NCBI GenBank assembly: GCA_004028795.1 | Contig: SAIW01000008.1 | Coordinates: 1-64,000 of the forward strand | DNA: 64,000 nucleotides | Source of the DNA: Chitinophagaceae bacterium | GTDB taxonomy: Bacteria; Bacteroidota; Bacteroidia; Chitinophagales; Chitinophagaceae | Reading direction: 5' to 3' | Shown here: in pieces, positions 9,341 through 18,449 of the stretch | Position numbering within the stretch: the first letter of the stretch is position 1 | How the letters are laid out: each line of letters starts with the position of its first letter | The notes under the pieces: model-generated | What the model was told of the DNA's origin: nothing | The model's database searches: none | The model's input: only the letters and a program-made list of their open reading frames with translations | Translations under genes and position numbers: made by a program

Positions 9341-9718
9341 GTTTATTTTAGTAATAGGCGGAATAAAATAGTTTAAGAGTGGCTGAAATTCAACACAGAT
9401 AAGCATTTTAGCGAATTTAAGGTTTTGAGAATTATTTTTTAAATTTGGATAAATGGTAAAATAGCGGGATGAAAATGGGAGGTTTCAGCAAAAAATTCTT
9501 GCTTTTGGAGAGCATTTTATTACGGGTTTGCTGTAAGAATAATATTTTAAATGTTAGAAAATAAATGCTGAATAGTTAATAAAACGTACAAGTGTGCGAC
9601 GCAACGAAAGCTGAAAAGTATTACTGCTGCCGGTTACCCATTTTTTATTGTTTTATTTTTTACTTAAAAAGGTTAACTTTAAAACGTCTGTAATTCAATT
9701 AACTAAAATCATGAGCTT
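9341..9718. other. Intergenic region between padR and ssb (divergent promoters, one repeat)
   Basis: No gene is supported here. It holds copy A of the 39-bp element (9567-9605) and, just before ssb, an AT-rich stretch with TAACTTTA near 9673, a weak candidate -7 box. Short ORFs in this stretch lack coding character. Confidence 0.5.
9567..9605 (+). repeat. 39-bp dispersed element, copy A
   Basis: Starts GCTGAATAGT and ends AACGTACAAGTGTGCGACGC plus AAC. It is 39 nt long and matches copies B, F, G and H over the whole length, most strongly over the last 20 nt. Confidence 0.85.
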
Positions 9719-10138
9719 ATGAGAGGAGTTAACAGGGTTATGCTTATTGGCAATTTGGGTAAAGACCCGGATATACAATATTTAGAAGGCAATATTGCTG
9801 TTGCTAAGTTTCCGTTGGCAACTACCGAAACTTATAAAGACCGTAATGGCAAGTTAGTTTCTCAAACAGAATGGCATACATTGGTATTATGGCGTGGTTT
9901 AGCTGAATTGGCTCAGAAGTATTTGCATAAAGGCAGCTTGGTATATATTGAGGGTCGTTTACGTACGAGAAGTTGGGAAGATAAAGAAGGGAATAAAAAG
10001 TTTGCCACCGAAGTTGTTGGAGATAATTTAATTATGCTTGATAAACGTGGCGGTGAGCATGGCAATCATGATAACATAGAAGGTTTTACGGGAGATATTC
10101 CACCATTAAGCGATGGCGGAGAAAGCCTGCCCTTTTAA
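9719..10138 (+). CDS. ssb: Single-stranded DNA-binding protein
   Basis: A 139-residue SSB: OB fold from MRGVNRVMLIGNLGKDP through LRTRSWEDKEGNKK (about residues 1-105), then a short glycine-rich linker and the conserved tip SLPF, which binds SSB-interacting repair and replication proteins. It coats single-stranded DNA in replication, repair and recombination. It is the first gene of the ssb-gldE-gldD order that is conserved in Bacteroidota. Confidence 0.95.
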   Translation: MRGVNRVMLIGNLGKDPDIQYLEGNIAVAKFPLATTETYKDRNGKLVSQTEWHTLVLWRGLAELAQKYLHKGSLVYIEGRLRTRSWEDKEGNKKFATEVVGDNLIMLDKRGGEHGNHDNIEGFTGDIPPLSDGGESLPF

Positions 10139-10203
10139 TTTTCAATCAATACATTTGCATTAATCAGGATACGTCTTGCTATTGTTAACTAAATTTTTTC
10201 AGT

Positions 10204-11529
10204 TTGGATTATCACTCGGTTTTGTTAAACGCTTTTACAGCTTCTATAAACACACAAGGCACTTCTATATTGTTTGTGTTACTGCTTTGTTTGTTGTTTT
10301 TATCGTTCGTAGTAAGTGGTTCTGAGGTTGCATTTTTTTCGCTTACTTATAAAGACATTAATTTACTTAAAACCAAGCAGCAACATCCTTATAAAAGAAT
10401 TCTGCATTTGCTGGAAGAGCCAAAAATTCTTTTAGGTTCTTTATTAATAGCTAATAGCTTTCTCAATATTGCTATCATTATTATATCTAATATTTTAATA
10501 GATAGCCTCTTCAACTTTACTGCAGGTTTTCAATGGGTTGAATTTGTAATAAAAGTAATTGCTGTAACTTCTTTATTAATATTATTTGCTGAAGTAATGC
10601 CCAAAATTCTGGCTACACAAAACAATATTCGCTTTGCAAAAGATATGGGCCCGCTTATTGAGTTTATACAATATCTGTTTCGCCGTATGAGTAAGTGGCT
10701 GGTAAAATACAGCGATGTTATTGAAAAGAAACTATCAAACCGTTCAAGTGCTGCTATTACCAACGAAGAATTGTATCACGCTATTGACATAGCAGATAAC
10801 GGCTCTAACGAAAACGAAAAAAACATCTTAAAAGGCATTTTAACTTTTGGAGATATTACTGTAAAACAAGTAATGAAAACAAGGTTAGATGTGCATGGAA
10901 TAGATTATAACTCAACATTTGATGAGGTTTTAACACAGGTTAGAGAATTACACTATAGCCGTATTCCGGTGTATAAAGAAGATTTAGATGAAATAGTAGG
11001 TTTATTGCATACTAAAGATTTAATTCCTTATTTAAATGAAACTGCATCTTTCGACTGGCATAAATTAATTCGTACTACTTATTTTGTTCATGAACAAAAA
11101 ATGATTGAAGATTTGCTTCGCGAATTTCAAAGCAAAAGAATACATTTTGCTGTAGTTGTTGATGAGTTTGGCGGTACCAGCGGCATTATAACATTAGAAG
11201 ATATTTTAGAAGAAGTTATCGGCGATATTAAAGATGAATTTGATGAAGAAGAATTAGGGTATAAAAAATTAGATGATTACAATTATGTATTTGAAGGCAG
11301 AACCATGATTAATGATGTTTGTAAAGTAATGGGACTGAACACGGACACTTTTGAAAATGTAAAAGGAGAAAGCGATTCTTTAGCAGGATTGGTTTTAGAA
11401 ATTGCCGGAAAAATTCCGGAGTTGAATGAATTGGTTACTATAAAAGATTTCGATTTTATTGTTTTAGATGTTGAAAAAACCCGCATTAATAAAATTAAAG
11501 TAACTATTAAACCGCAAGTTGAAGAATGA
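10204..11529 (+). CDS. gldE: Gliding motility-associated protein GldE (CNNM/CBS/CorC type)
   Basis: A 441-residue membrane protein: a DUF21/CNNM domain with about four membrane spans (residues 20-170, including SGSEVAFFSL), a CBS pair (TVKQVMKTRLDVHGIDYNS and GIITLEDILEEVIGDI, about 215-345) and a C-terminal CorC/HlyC domain (about 355-435). GldE supports assembly or stability of the gliding and type IX secretion machinery; the fold is shared with Mg/Co exporters. The start is the TTG at 10204, and no in-frame ATG lies nearby. Its stop overlaps the gldD start (ATGA). Confidence 0.88.
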   Translation: MDYHSVLLNAFTASINTQGTSILFVLLLCLLFLSFVVSGSEVAFFSLTYKDINLLKTKQQHPYKRILHLLEEPKILLGSLLIANSFLNIAIIIISNILIDSLFNFTAGFQWVEFVIKVIAVTSLLILFAEVMPKILATQNNIRFAKDMGPLIEFIQYLFRRMSKWLVKYSDVIEKKLSNRSSAAITNEELYHAIDIADNGSNENEKNILKGILTFGDITVKQVMKTRLDVHGIDYNSTFDEVLTQVRELHYSRIPVYKEDLDEIVGLLHTKDLIPYLNETASFDWHKLIRTTYFVHEQKMIEDLLREFQSKRIHFAVVVDEFGGTSGIITLEDILEEVIGDIKDEFDEEELGYKKLDDYNYVFEGRTMINDVCKVMGLNTDTFENVKGESDSLAGLVLEIAGKIPELNELVTIKDFDFIVLDVEKTRINKIKVTIKPQVEE

Positions 11530-12278
11530 TAATGAAGAGAAGACAAAAGCCAGAAGTCAGAAATAAGGAGTTAGTAAATAAAAAACAGGTGTCGAATAAT
11601 GCGGTTAAATTTCAATTCCAAATAAGCAAATCTATCTATTTTCTATCTTCTATCTTCTGTCTTCTGGCTTTTGTCTTCCTTTCATGCAACAGCCCTTTTA
11701 CTGCAAAACCCAAAGGTTATTTTAATATAGCTTTTCCGCAAAAAAAATATCAGCTATTTAATAAAGAAGGCTATCCTTATACATTCGAGTATCCGGCGTA
11801 TGCCAATGTGGTAAAAGATTCCAGCTTTTTCGGCGAAAGCCCCGAAAACCCATGGTGGGTTAATATAGACTTTCCACAGTTTAACGGCAGAATTTACATT
11901 AGCTATAATCTTATTGGTGGCAAAGCCACTTTTAAAGTAAAAAATACAGAAGGAAAATATGTAGATAGTTTAGCAGCAAACACTTTTGAACATTTATTAA
12001 ACGGCTCGTATCAACTTACTTACAAACACAGCAGTAATGCCACTTCTATAGATGATAGTGTTTTTGCAACAGCTAATAACATTCATGGTGCAGCTTTTAA
12101 AATTGGCGGTAATGCAGCTACAGCCAATCAGTTTTTATTAACTGATTCTGTTAAACATTTTTTACGTGGTGCTTTATATTTTGATGCAGCACCCAACGAA
12201 GATTCATTAAAACCTGTTAATGATTTTTTGAAGGAAGACATGAAACATTTAATCAATACTTTTAAGTGGAAGAATTAA
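11526..12278 (+). CDS. gldD: Gliding motility lipoprotein GldD
   Basis: A 250-residue lipoprotein. The mature part starts at the Cys of FLSC and carries the GldD core (PKGYFNIAFPQKKYQLF, YPYTFEYPAYANV, NPWWVNIDFPQF). GldD is essential for gliding and type IX secretion in Flavobacterium. The start is supported by the 4-bp overlap ATGA with gldE. The N-terminal region before the hydrophobic core is unusually long (about 35 residues) and, like the core itself, is encoded by 7-bp tandem repeats that form a long inverted repeat (11539-11678). A GTG at 11589 is an alternative start giving a more normal signal peptide. Confidence 0.88.
   Translation: MIMKRRQKPEVRNKELVNKKQVSNNAVKFQFQISKSIYFLSSIFCLLAFVFLSCNSPFTAKPKGYFNIAFPQKKYQLFNKEGYPYTFEYPAYANVVKDSSFFGESPENPWWVNIDFPQFNGRIYISYNLIGGKATFKVKNTEGKYVDSLAANTFEHLLNGSYQLTYKHSSNATSIDDSVFATANNIHGAAFKIGGNAATANQFLLTDSVKHFLRGALYFDAAPNEDSLKPVNDFLKEDMKHLINTFKWKN
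11539..11678. repeat. Inverted pair of 7-bp tandem repeat arrays inside gldD
   Basis: The left arm 11539-11562 (GAAGACAAAAGCCAGAAGTC...) and the right arm 11655-11678 are complementary at 23 of 24 positions. The right side is a tandem array at 11643-11677 with units CTATCTT, CTATCTT, CTGTCTT, CTGGCTT, TTGTCTT; the left side has units of AAGNCAG type. The array encodes the hydrophobic core of the signal peptide. Confidence 0.8.
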
Positions 12279-12300
12279 AAATTGCTAATAGCTTTACAGC

Positions 12301-12891
12301 ATGATTTCTATAGACAATGCTTTAATAAGTACAGAAGTAATTGAAGAACAATTTGTTTGCGATTTAAACAAATGTAAAGGTGCCTGCTGCGAAGATGGAG
12401 ATGCCGGTGCTCCGCTTTCAAATGAAGAGCTTGATTTTATTTTAAAATCTTATGAAGCTGCCAAAACTTATATGACAGAAGAAGGCATTAAAGAAACAGA
12501 AAGGCAAGGCAAATATGTTTACGATAAAGAATTCGGTTGGGTTACACCAACTGTTAACGGCGGTATTTGTGCATACGGTTTTAAAGATAAAAAGGGAACT
12601 ATTCTCTGTGCTTTTGAGCAAGCTTATAATGAAGGAAAAATAAAATGGAAGAAACCCATAAGCTGCCATTTGTTTCCTATAAAAATTTCAAAAAGTAAGC
12701 AAACGAAAGATTTAGAATTTGTGAACTACGAGCCGAGAGAAGATTTGTGTAAAGCAGCATGCAGTCTTGGTAAAAAGTTAAAAGTACCGGCTTATGTTTT
12801 TTTAAAAGAAGCATTGATAAGAAAGTACGGAGAGGAATTTTATGAAACTTTAGATGCTACAGCAAAGCATTTTAAGAGTATGAAAAAATAG
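12301..12891 (+). CDS. DUF3109 family cysteine-rich protein
   Basis: A 196-residue soluble protein with the DUF3109 layout: CDLNKCKGACCEDGDAG near residue 20, GICAYG near 85, ILCAFEQAYNEG near 101, KPISCHLFPIKI near 119 and EDLCKAACSLGKKL near 145. The ordered Cys set (CxxxxCxGxCC, then CHLFP) resembles YkgJ-type zinc or Fe-S proteins, but no function is established. It follows gldD by 22 bp and is probably co-transcribed with it. Confidence 0.85.
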   Translation: MISIDNALISTEVIEEQFVCDLNKCKGACCEDGDAGAPLSNEELDFILKSYEAAKTYMTEEGIKETERQGKYVYDKEFGWVTPTVNGGICAYGFKDKKGTILCAFEQAYNEGKIKWKKPISCHLFPIKISKSKQTKDLEFVNYEPREDLCKAACSLGKKLKVPAYVFLKEALIRKYGEEFYETLDATAKHFKSMKK

Positions 12892-12999
12892 CTGAATTTG
12901 TTGTTGCAGTAAAAGTGTGTCCTTCGGCTACGCTCAGGATAAACTGCAATAAGTAATTCATTAATGTTCAAAACGCCAAGTACCTACAATACATTTTAC

Positions 13000-14373
13000 A
13001 TGAGTAACGCATCATCATTTATTGCAAAGAGTACCATTAAAGCTGCGGACTTAGACCATCGCAGAAAAATAAACTTTAACATTGGCAAATACAATGCTAC
13101 CGTGCCTTTGGGCAAACAGCAGTTTAACAATGTTATGCTGGCAAGAGAACGTGCTAAGAATATAAAATGGCGTGCTATTGAAAACTTAGATAAAAATTTA
13201 GAACTGTTTGAAAAACAAATTACGGCTCGCGGTGCTAAAGTTATCTGGGCAGAAACAACCGAACAGGCTTTAGCAGAAATTGGTAAAATATGCGAAGCTA
13301 AAAACTGTAAAACGGTTGTAAAAAGTAAAAGTATGGTTACAGAAGAAATTCATTTAAACCATTACTTAGAAGAAAAAGGAATTGAAAGTATAGAAACAGA
13401 TTTGGGCGAATACATACAGCAGTTAGATAATGAACCACCTTATCATATTGTTACGCCTGCTATGCATAAAAGTAAAGAAGATATTGCCCGTTTGTTTGCA
13501 GATAAATTAGGCGTTCCCGGTGGTTTATCTCCTGAAGAACTTACATTGGTTGCAAGAAAAAAATTACGCGAAAAATATGTACAGGCAGAAGTGGGAGTTA
13601 CCGGTGCCAATTTTATTTTAGCAGATGTTGGCGGTATTGCTGTTACAGAAAATGAAGGCAATGCCAGATTAAGTTGTGCCTGGCCTAAAACACATATTGC
13701 TATTGTTGGTATAGAAAAAGTAATTCCATCAATTAATGATTTGGCTTTGTTCTGGCCTTTGCTGGCAACTTATGGAACAGGGCAACAGGTTACTTCTTAC
13801 AACACAATTATATTAGGCCCTAAACAGGCAGGAGAAACAGATGGCCCCGAAGAAATGTATGTGATATTATTAGACAACGGAAGAACTAATTTATTAGCCA
13901 ATCCTACTACACGAGAAGCATTGTATTGCATACGTTGCGGAGCTTGTTTAAATGCTTGCCCCGTTTATAAAAATATCGGCGGTCATAGCTACGAAACAAC
14001 TTATAGTGGCCCGATTGGTAAAGTAATTACGCCTCATTTACGTGGTTTGAATGAATACAAACATTTAAGTTATGCATCATCGCTTTGCGGTAACTGTACA
14101 GAAGTTTGTCCTGTAAGAATTAATCTGCATGAATTATTATTAGAAAACAGGCACGAAGCCGTTGTTAAAGGTGATAGTACATTAGCCGAACGTTTGGCAT
14201 GGAAAGTTTGGAAAACAGCAAGCCTTAACAGAAAGATGATGAACCTTGCTAATGGTAAAATGAAAAATTTTGTGGTAAATAACGTTTTTAAAGGATGGAC
14301 AACACATAGGGCCAACTTAGATTTCAGCCAGAAAACATTTAATGAAATGTGGAAAGAGAGAAATAAAAATTAA
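13000..14373 (+). CDS. LutB/LldF-like iron-sulfur protein (lactate utilisation type)
   Basis: About 457 residues from this start. An N-terminal LUD domain (about residues 60-290, with TGANFILADVGGIAVTENEG) is followed by two 4Fe-4S binding sets, CIRCGACLNACPVY near 308 and CGNCTEVCP near 365, and a C-terminal tail. In LutABC the LutB subunit carries electrons during L-lactate oxidation. LutA and LutC are not next to it here, so the substrate cannot be assigned. The ATG at 12964 is an alternative start adding 12 residues, but homologous N-termini begin at the MSNAS position. Confidence 0.85.
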   Translation: MSNASSFIAKSTIKAADLDHRRKINFNIGKYNATVPLGKQQFNNVMLARERAKNIKWRAIENLDKNLELFEKQITARGAKVIWAETTEQALAEIGKICEAKNCKTVVKSKSMVTEEIHLNHYLEEKGIESIETDLGEYIQQLDNEPPYHIVTPAMHKSKEDIARLFADKLGVPGGLSPEELTLVARKKLREKYVQAEVGVTGANFILADVGGIAVTENEGNARLSCAWPKTHIAIVGIEKVIPSINDLALFWPLLATYGTGQQVTSYNTIILGPKQAGETDGPEEMYVILLDNGRTNLLANPTTREALYCIRCGACLNACPVYKNIGGHSYETTYSGPIGKVITPHLRGLNEYKHLSYASSLCGNCTEVCPVRINLHELLLENRHEAVVKGDSTLAERLAWKVWKTASLNRKMMNLANGKMKNFVVNNVFKGWTTHRANLDFSQKTFNEMWKERNKN

Positions 14374-14383
14374 TAACTGTTGA

Positions 14384-15667
14384 TTGATAATTTATTCAGC
14401 ACATATTACCAATCGGCTTCAATACATTGTAGATACATTGTTTGAAGCCGATGTTATTTTAACTGATAATGTTAACGAATACAAAGCCTCATCATTATTC
14501 AAATTAAATTATTCATCAACAACAATTCATGATGATGAAGTATGGATTAAACCACACTCACTATTATTTCAAACAAAAATTGAAGTACAAACAATTGATT
14601 GTTTTGAATGGAACGGGTTAACTGCATTTTTTAAAACTGAAGGAACTATTGCTTTTGATGTGTTAGCAGCATCTTTTTATTTAATAAGCAGGTATGAAGA
14701 ATATTTACCGCATGAAAAAGATGAACATGCGAGATATAGTCATACCAACAGTACTGCTTATAAAAATAATTTTCTGTATTTACCTTTAGTTGATTTATGG
14801 TTAAAGAAAATAAAAGAAGTAATTCGTTCACTTGCAATTCACAATTCACAATTTACGTTTATACCAACTTATGATATAGATATTGCTTATCAATACTTAC
14901 ATCATTCAGTTATAAAAAATGTTTTTATATTTTATAAAGAGCTGCTGAAAGGAAACTTTACTGCTGTTGTTGAGCAAGGCAATGTTTATAGCGGATGGAA
15001 GCAAGACCCGTTTGATACTTTTAATTGGTTAGATGCATTACATAAAAAACACAAACTACAGCCTGTTTACTTTTTGCTCACTTTATTAAGAAAAGGAAAA
15101 TTCGATAGAAATGTTTTAGCAACTAAAAAAGCAATTAAAAACCTATATCAACGGTTAGCAGAGCAATATGTTACAGGCTTGCATCCATCTTATAAAAGTA
15201 GTGAAGATGTAAGCAATGAGTTATTACTGAAAGAAAGAAATACTTTATCAAATATTATCCAGCATCCAATTACTATTTCACGCAACCATTACTTACGGTT
15301 TATTGTACCGCAAACTTACAGAACATTGATACAGCAAGGGTTTACAGATGATTATTCAATGGCTTACGGAAGTATTAATGGCTTCAGAGCTTCAACAAGT
15401 AAAGCCTTTTACTGGTTTGATGTAGAAAAGAATGAATCCACTGAATTGTTAATTCACCCTTTCAGTTTTATGGAAGCCAATTCAATTTTCCATCAAAAAA
15501 ATACGGTACAGCAAGCGTACGCAGAAATGATGCAACATTATGAGATAATACAATCTGTTAACGGCACATTTATCAGTTTATTCCATAATCATTTTTTAAC
15601 TGAACAACCTGAATGGATTGAATGGAGGAAAATGTATGAGCAATTTTTAGCTGCCGTTTCCGTATAA
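14384..15667 (+). CDS. Polysaccharide deacetylase-like protein with N-terminal DUF7033-type domain
   Basis: A 427-residue protein. The N-terminal half (to about residue 130, ending LAASFYLISRYEEYLPHEKD) is typical of Bacteroidota proteins that precede a NodB-like barrel. The barrel starts at FIPTYDIDIAY, with the metal-binding Asp pair. Later conserved pieces are TGLHPSYKS, RNHYLRF and MAYGSINGFRAST. It probably acts on an envelope polysaccharide; the substrate is unknown. It starts with TTG, 8 bp after the LutB-like gene. A 7-bp tandem repeat (14834-14856) encodes AIHNSQF just before the barrel. Confidence 0.75.
   Translation: MIIYSAHITNRLQYIVDTLFEADVILTDNVNEYKASSLFKLNYSSTTIHDDEVWIKPHSLLFQTKIEVQTIDCFEWNGLTAFFKTEGTIAFDVLAASFYLISRYEEYLPHEKDEHARYSHTNSTAYKNNFLYLPLVDLWLKKIKEVIRSLAIHNSQFTFIPTYDIDIAYQYLHHSVIKNVFIFYKELLKGNFTAVVEQGNVYSGWKQDPFDTFNWLDALHKKHKLQPVYFLLTLLRKGKFDRNVLATKKAIKNLYQRLAEQYVTGLHPSYKSSEDVSNELLLKERNTLSNIIQHPITISRNHYLRFIVPQTYRTLIQQGFTDDYSMAYGSINGFRASTSKAFYWFDVEKNESTELLIHPFSFMEANSIFHQKNTVQQAYAEMMQHYEIIQSVNGTFISLFHNHFLTEQPEWIEWRKMYEQFLAAVSV
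14834..14856 (+). repeat. 7-bp tandem repeat inside the deacetylase gene
   Basis: Three units of CAATTCA/CAATTTA type in a row at the junction between the two domains. The period of 7 matches the arrays in gldD and pyrD. Confidence 0.6.
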
Positions 15668-15695
15668 TTATGTAATGCAAATATTTAGCTGATTA

Positions 15696-16574
15696 CTATA
15701 CCAACTCTTTCTCAGCCAATTCAAAAATTTTCTGTTGCTTCCAGTTATACCAAGGGTGCGGTAATGTTTTTTTCATTACTGTATCAATACTACGCATGCC
15801 GAATAAATTCCATACACCATTCAGCTTACCACCTAAAGAGTTTTGCATAGCACGAAGACTCATGGCAAAGCCACTGTCTAAATATTCCATATGGTGCCAG
15901 TAACCGGCAGGCATGAATAAAGTATCGCCATGTTCTAAAATAAAATCATAACCCTCTGCATTTTTCAATGCAGGAAATTTTTCATAATCCACTTTACTTT
16001 TTTCAGCATCGTAATAATTACTGAAGTCAACTAAACTCAATACTTCAAAAGGCTTTCTGTATAGTTTATGTTGCTCTTTATACGGAAACAATAACACTCT
16101 TTTTCTGCCAACAAACTGTGTATGCAGAATATGGCTTACATCAATATCAAAATGCATATGGGTAATAGCACCTTGCCCGCCTGTAAACAACATAGGATAA
16201 CGTTTTACAAAGCCGGTCATTAATTCATCAGGCCAGGTAAAATCATTAATCAGTTGCGGTGCATGATCAAAAATGTTGAATAAAAATATTCTCCATCCCG
16301 CAGGCCCTGCACTAATCATATCAATGTATTCACCAAAGGTTTTATAATCATCAGCCGTATTAATGGGCGTATAAGCATCGCTTTTTACATTATTGTATAA
16401 AGCCACTTTTTTATCGCCAACCAGTTCTTTAAAAAAAGACCAGTTCCATTTATTATAAGCAGGCCATTGTTTAGCCAAACCTTTTATAATAACAGGCGTG
16501 GAAGTATTGTAGTATTTATTTTTAAAATCGCTGCCATTAATATGTTCAACTACATCTACTGCCTTCAAATTCAT
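15696..16574 (-). CDS. Cupin-like JmjC-family Fe(II)/2-oxoglutarate oxygenase
   Basis: A 292-residue protein with the JmjC layout: TPVIIKGLAKQWPAYNKW near residue 26, metal ligands HMHFD near 139 (HxD) and the distal His in MPAGYWHHMEYL near 220, with EHGDTLF just before. Members hydroxylate protein side chains or tRNA bases with Fe(II) and 2-oxoglutarate; the target is unknown here. It is convergent with the deacetylase gene. A box TATTTTTG lies 11 nt before the ATG. Two copies of the 39-bp element lie upstream. Confidence 0.8.
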   Translation of the reverse strand: MNLKAVDVVEHINGSDFKNKYYNTSTPVIIKGLAKQWPAYNKWNWSFFKELVGDKKVALYNNVKSDAYTPINTADDYKTFGEYIDMISAGPAGWRIFLFNIFDHAPQLINDFTWPDELMTGFVKRYPMLFTGGQGAITHMHFDIDVSHILHTQFVGRKRVLLFPYKEQHKLYRKPFEVLSLVDFSNYYDAEKSKVDYEKFPALKNAEGYDFILEHGDTLFMPAGYWHHMEYLDSGFAMSLRAMQNSLGGKLNGVWNLFGMRSIDTVMKKTLPHPWYNWKQQKIFELAEKELV

Positions 16575-16662
16575 AATAAGGAAAGTTTAGCTGCAAAAAT
16601 AAGTTGATTGATTAAACGAAAAGTTATTTTGAAACAAGCATTGGTACTGCTATGATGCTTTC

Positions 16663-16701
16663 GTTGCGTCGCACACTTGTACGTTTATAACATTATGCAA
16701 C
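16663..16701 (-). repeat. 39-bp dispersed element, copy B
   Basis: On the minus strand it starts GTTGCATAATGTTATAAACG and ends TACAAGTGTGCGACGCAAC. It is 39 nt and identical to copy A over the last 22 nt. Confidence 0.85.
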
Positions 16702-16762
16702 AAATAAAACCATAACCCAGTCATACTTTGTTTCTTAGTGGTTTAAAACTTCACTTAATAAA

Positions 16763-16810
16763 ATTGAATAACGAACAGAACGTATCCCGAAGTATCAGGA
16801 TGCGACGCAA
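16763..16810 (+). repeat. 39-bp dispersed element, copy C (hairpin-bearing variant)
   Basis: It starts ATTGAATAACGAACAGAACG and ends TGCGACGCAA; between them lies TATCCCGAAGTATCAGGA. Its last 31 nt differ from copy D at only two positions. It lies 61 bp from copy B in opposite orientation. Confidence 0.75.
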
Positions 16811-16849
16811 GGAACGATGCCATGAAAGCTAAAAGCCCGTTACCTAAAC

Positions 16850-18145
16850 TCACTTCTTTCTTCCTGCAATTTCTTCAATGGCTTTTGCTAACTTTTCTAC
16901 ATCTTTTATTGAAGTGTACACATGCGGTGTTATCCGCACACAACTGATGTTTTCCCAAACAATACCAACGGTATGAATTTTATAATCATTCATTAAAGCA
17001 GCATCTAATTCTCCGGGCGTAATGCCATCAACACTTACACCGCAAATGGCACATGAATAAGCTGCTTTTAAAGAAGTATGCAATTTTACTTTAGGAATAT
17101 TTTGTACCCGTTCTGCCCAATAATTTTTTAAATAACGGATGCGTTCTTCTTTACGTTTATTACCGATTGCATTTTGAAAATTAACTGCTTCGCCAATGGC
17201 CTGTTCAATTGCAAAGCTTCGTGTACCAAGGGTTTCAAACTTTCTTATATTGCTGCTTTGCGGTTCTCCGTTACACGTTAAAGGCCATATTTTTTCAATC
17301 TTATCTTTTTGAATCCATAGTAAACCGCTGCCGATTGGGGCACTTAAAAATTTGTGTAAGGATGTACCGAAATAATCGCAACCTAAATCAGGTATTTTAA
17401 AATCTAACAAACCAAAACTGTGTGCACCATCGCAAATAACTTCAATGTCGTGCTTATGTGCCATGTCTGCAATTTTTTTTACAGGCATAATTTGTCCCAC
17501 CCAATTAATAACATGGGTAACATGAATAATTTTTGTTTTCGGCGTAATATTTTTTTCAAACGCTGCAACAATAGTGTCATCATCTTCAATAGGAAAATTA
17601 AAGTTGATTTGTTTGTATACAATTCCCTCTCTTGCTGCTCTTTGTTTATAAGCCTGAATGATATTGGGGTAATCCTGCTTAGTACCGATAACTTCATCGC
17701 CTGCTTTTAAATTCAAACCATAAATAACGGTATTCAATGCTTCGGTGGCATTTCTGTTGATGGCTATTTCTTCTGCATTGCATCCTGCTAAATCGGCTAA
17801 TTTTTGTCGGAGTGGTTCTCGCCCCTGGTCTAAAATCCGCCACATATAATAAGATGGCCCTTCATTGCATAACTTATTATACCTGTCTAAAGCCTCCTGC
17901 ACAACACGTGGAGCAGGACTTACACCGCCATTGTTTAAAATGATAATATTAGGATTAACTGTAAATGATTGTTGAATAGTACTCCAATAATCTTCATCAC
18001 TTGCCAATGTTTCTGCAGATACATGTTGTTTGCTTTTGTTTGCTTTTTCAAAACTTTCTGCATGTAATTGATTGAATAAGCTGTTAGCTGAAAACGCACC
18101 TGCTAAAACACTAACTTGTTGTATAAACTTTCTTCTGTTTTGCAT
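16850..18145 (-). CDS. Aminotransferase class V-fold PLP-dependent enzyme (isopenicillin-N epimerase-like), Tat-type signal
   Basis: A 431-residue PLP enzyme. The N-terminus MQNRRKFIQQVSVLAGAF has the twin-arginine pattern RRKFI, so it is probably exported folded. The core shows NNGGVSPAPRVV, NATEALNTVIYG, CDGAHSFGLLDFK and the Schiff-base Lys in GTSLHKFLSAP, then NIRKFETLGTRS. The family contains cysteine desulfurases and epimerases; the reaction here is unknown. The upstream ATG at 18175 would put 10 hydrophobic residues before the twin-Arg motif, so 18145 is preferred. Confidence 0.8.
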   Translation of the reverse strand: MQNRRKFIQQVSVLAGAFSANSLFNQLHAESFEKANKSKQHVSAETLASDEDYWSTIQQSFTVNPNIIILNNGGVSPAPRVVQEALDRYNKLCNEGPSYYMWRILDQGREPLRQKLADLAGCNAEEIAINRNATEALNTVIYGLNLKAGDEVIGTKQDYPNIIQAYKQRAAREGIVYKQINFNFPIEDDDTIVAAFEKNITPKTKIIHVTHVINWVGQIMPVKKIADMAHKHDIEVICDGAHSFGLLDFKIPDLGCDYFGTSLHKFLSAPIGSGLLWIQKDKIEKIWPLTCNGEPQSSNIRKFETLGTRSFAIEQAIGEAVNFQNAIGNKRKEERIRYLKNYWAERVQNIPKVKLHTSLKAAYSCAICGVSVDGITPGELDAALMNDYKIHTVGIVWENISCVRITPHVYTSIKDVEKLAKAIEEIAGRKK

Positions 18146-18194
18146 GATAAAAAGTTGAACAAGAAAGATAATCAATTTATCTGTTGAAGGGTTT

Positions 18195-18202
18195 TATCTT
18201 TG
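18195..18202 (+). promoter_or_regulatory. -7 promoter box before the small CxxC membrane protein gene
   Basis: TATCTTTG is a perfect match to TAnnTTTG, 19 nt before the ATG at 18222. Confidence 0.55.
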
Positions 18203-18221
18203 CAGAGAAAATTTTTTTGTG

Positions 18222-18449
18222 ATGAAGCAGTTGTGTTATAAAGTATTCGCAGTTATTATTTTTTCATTATCCACTATTCATTCTTCATTTGCACAATGTT
18301 CTATTTGTACTAAAACTGCTGAGCAATTAGGTGAAGGCCCTGCACAGGGCTTAAACAGCGGTATACTTTATTTAATGGCTACACCTTTGGCAATCGGTGC
18401 CTTTATTGGTTACAAATGGTGGAAGAATGAAAAGCGGATTAACGGGTAG
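18222..18449 (+). CDS. Small secreted/membrane protein with CxxC motif
   Basis: A 75-residue protein: a Sec signal peptide (ends HSSFAQ, residue about 24), then CSICTKTAEQLGEG, and a C-terminal membrane span (ILYLMATPLAIGAFIGYKWW) with a short charged tail. The CSIC pair directly after the signal peptide suggests a thiol or metal-binding role on the outer face; nothing more is known. I chose the ATG at 18222 over the GTG three bases earlier. It is transcribed away from the PLP enzyme gene and has its own promoter box. Confidence 0.7.
   Translation: MKQLCYKVFAVIIFSLSTIHSSFAQCSICTKTAEQLGEGPAQGLNSGILYLMATPLAIGAFIGYKWWKNEKRING

Noticed and set aside
12904-12949. A repeat-like stretch (CCTTCGGCTACGCTCAGGA) between TTGCAGT and ACTGCAA arms
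   Set aside because: It looks like an intergenic repeat, but only one copy is in the window, so no family can be shown.
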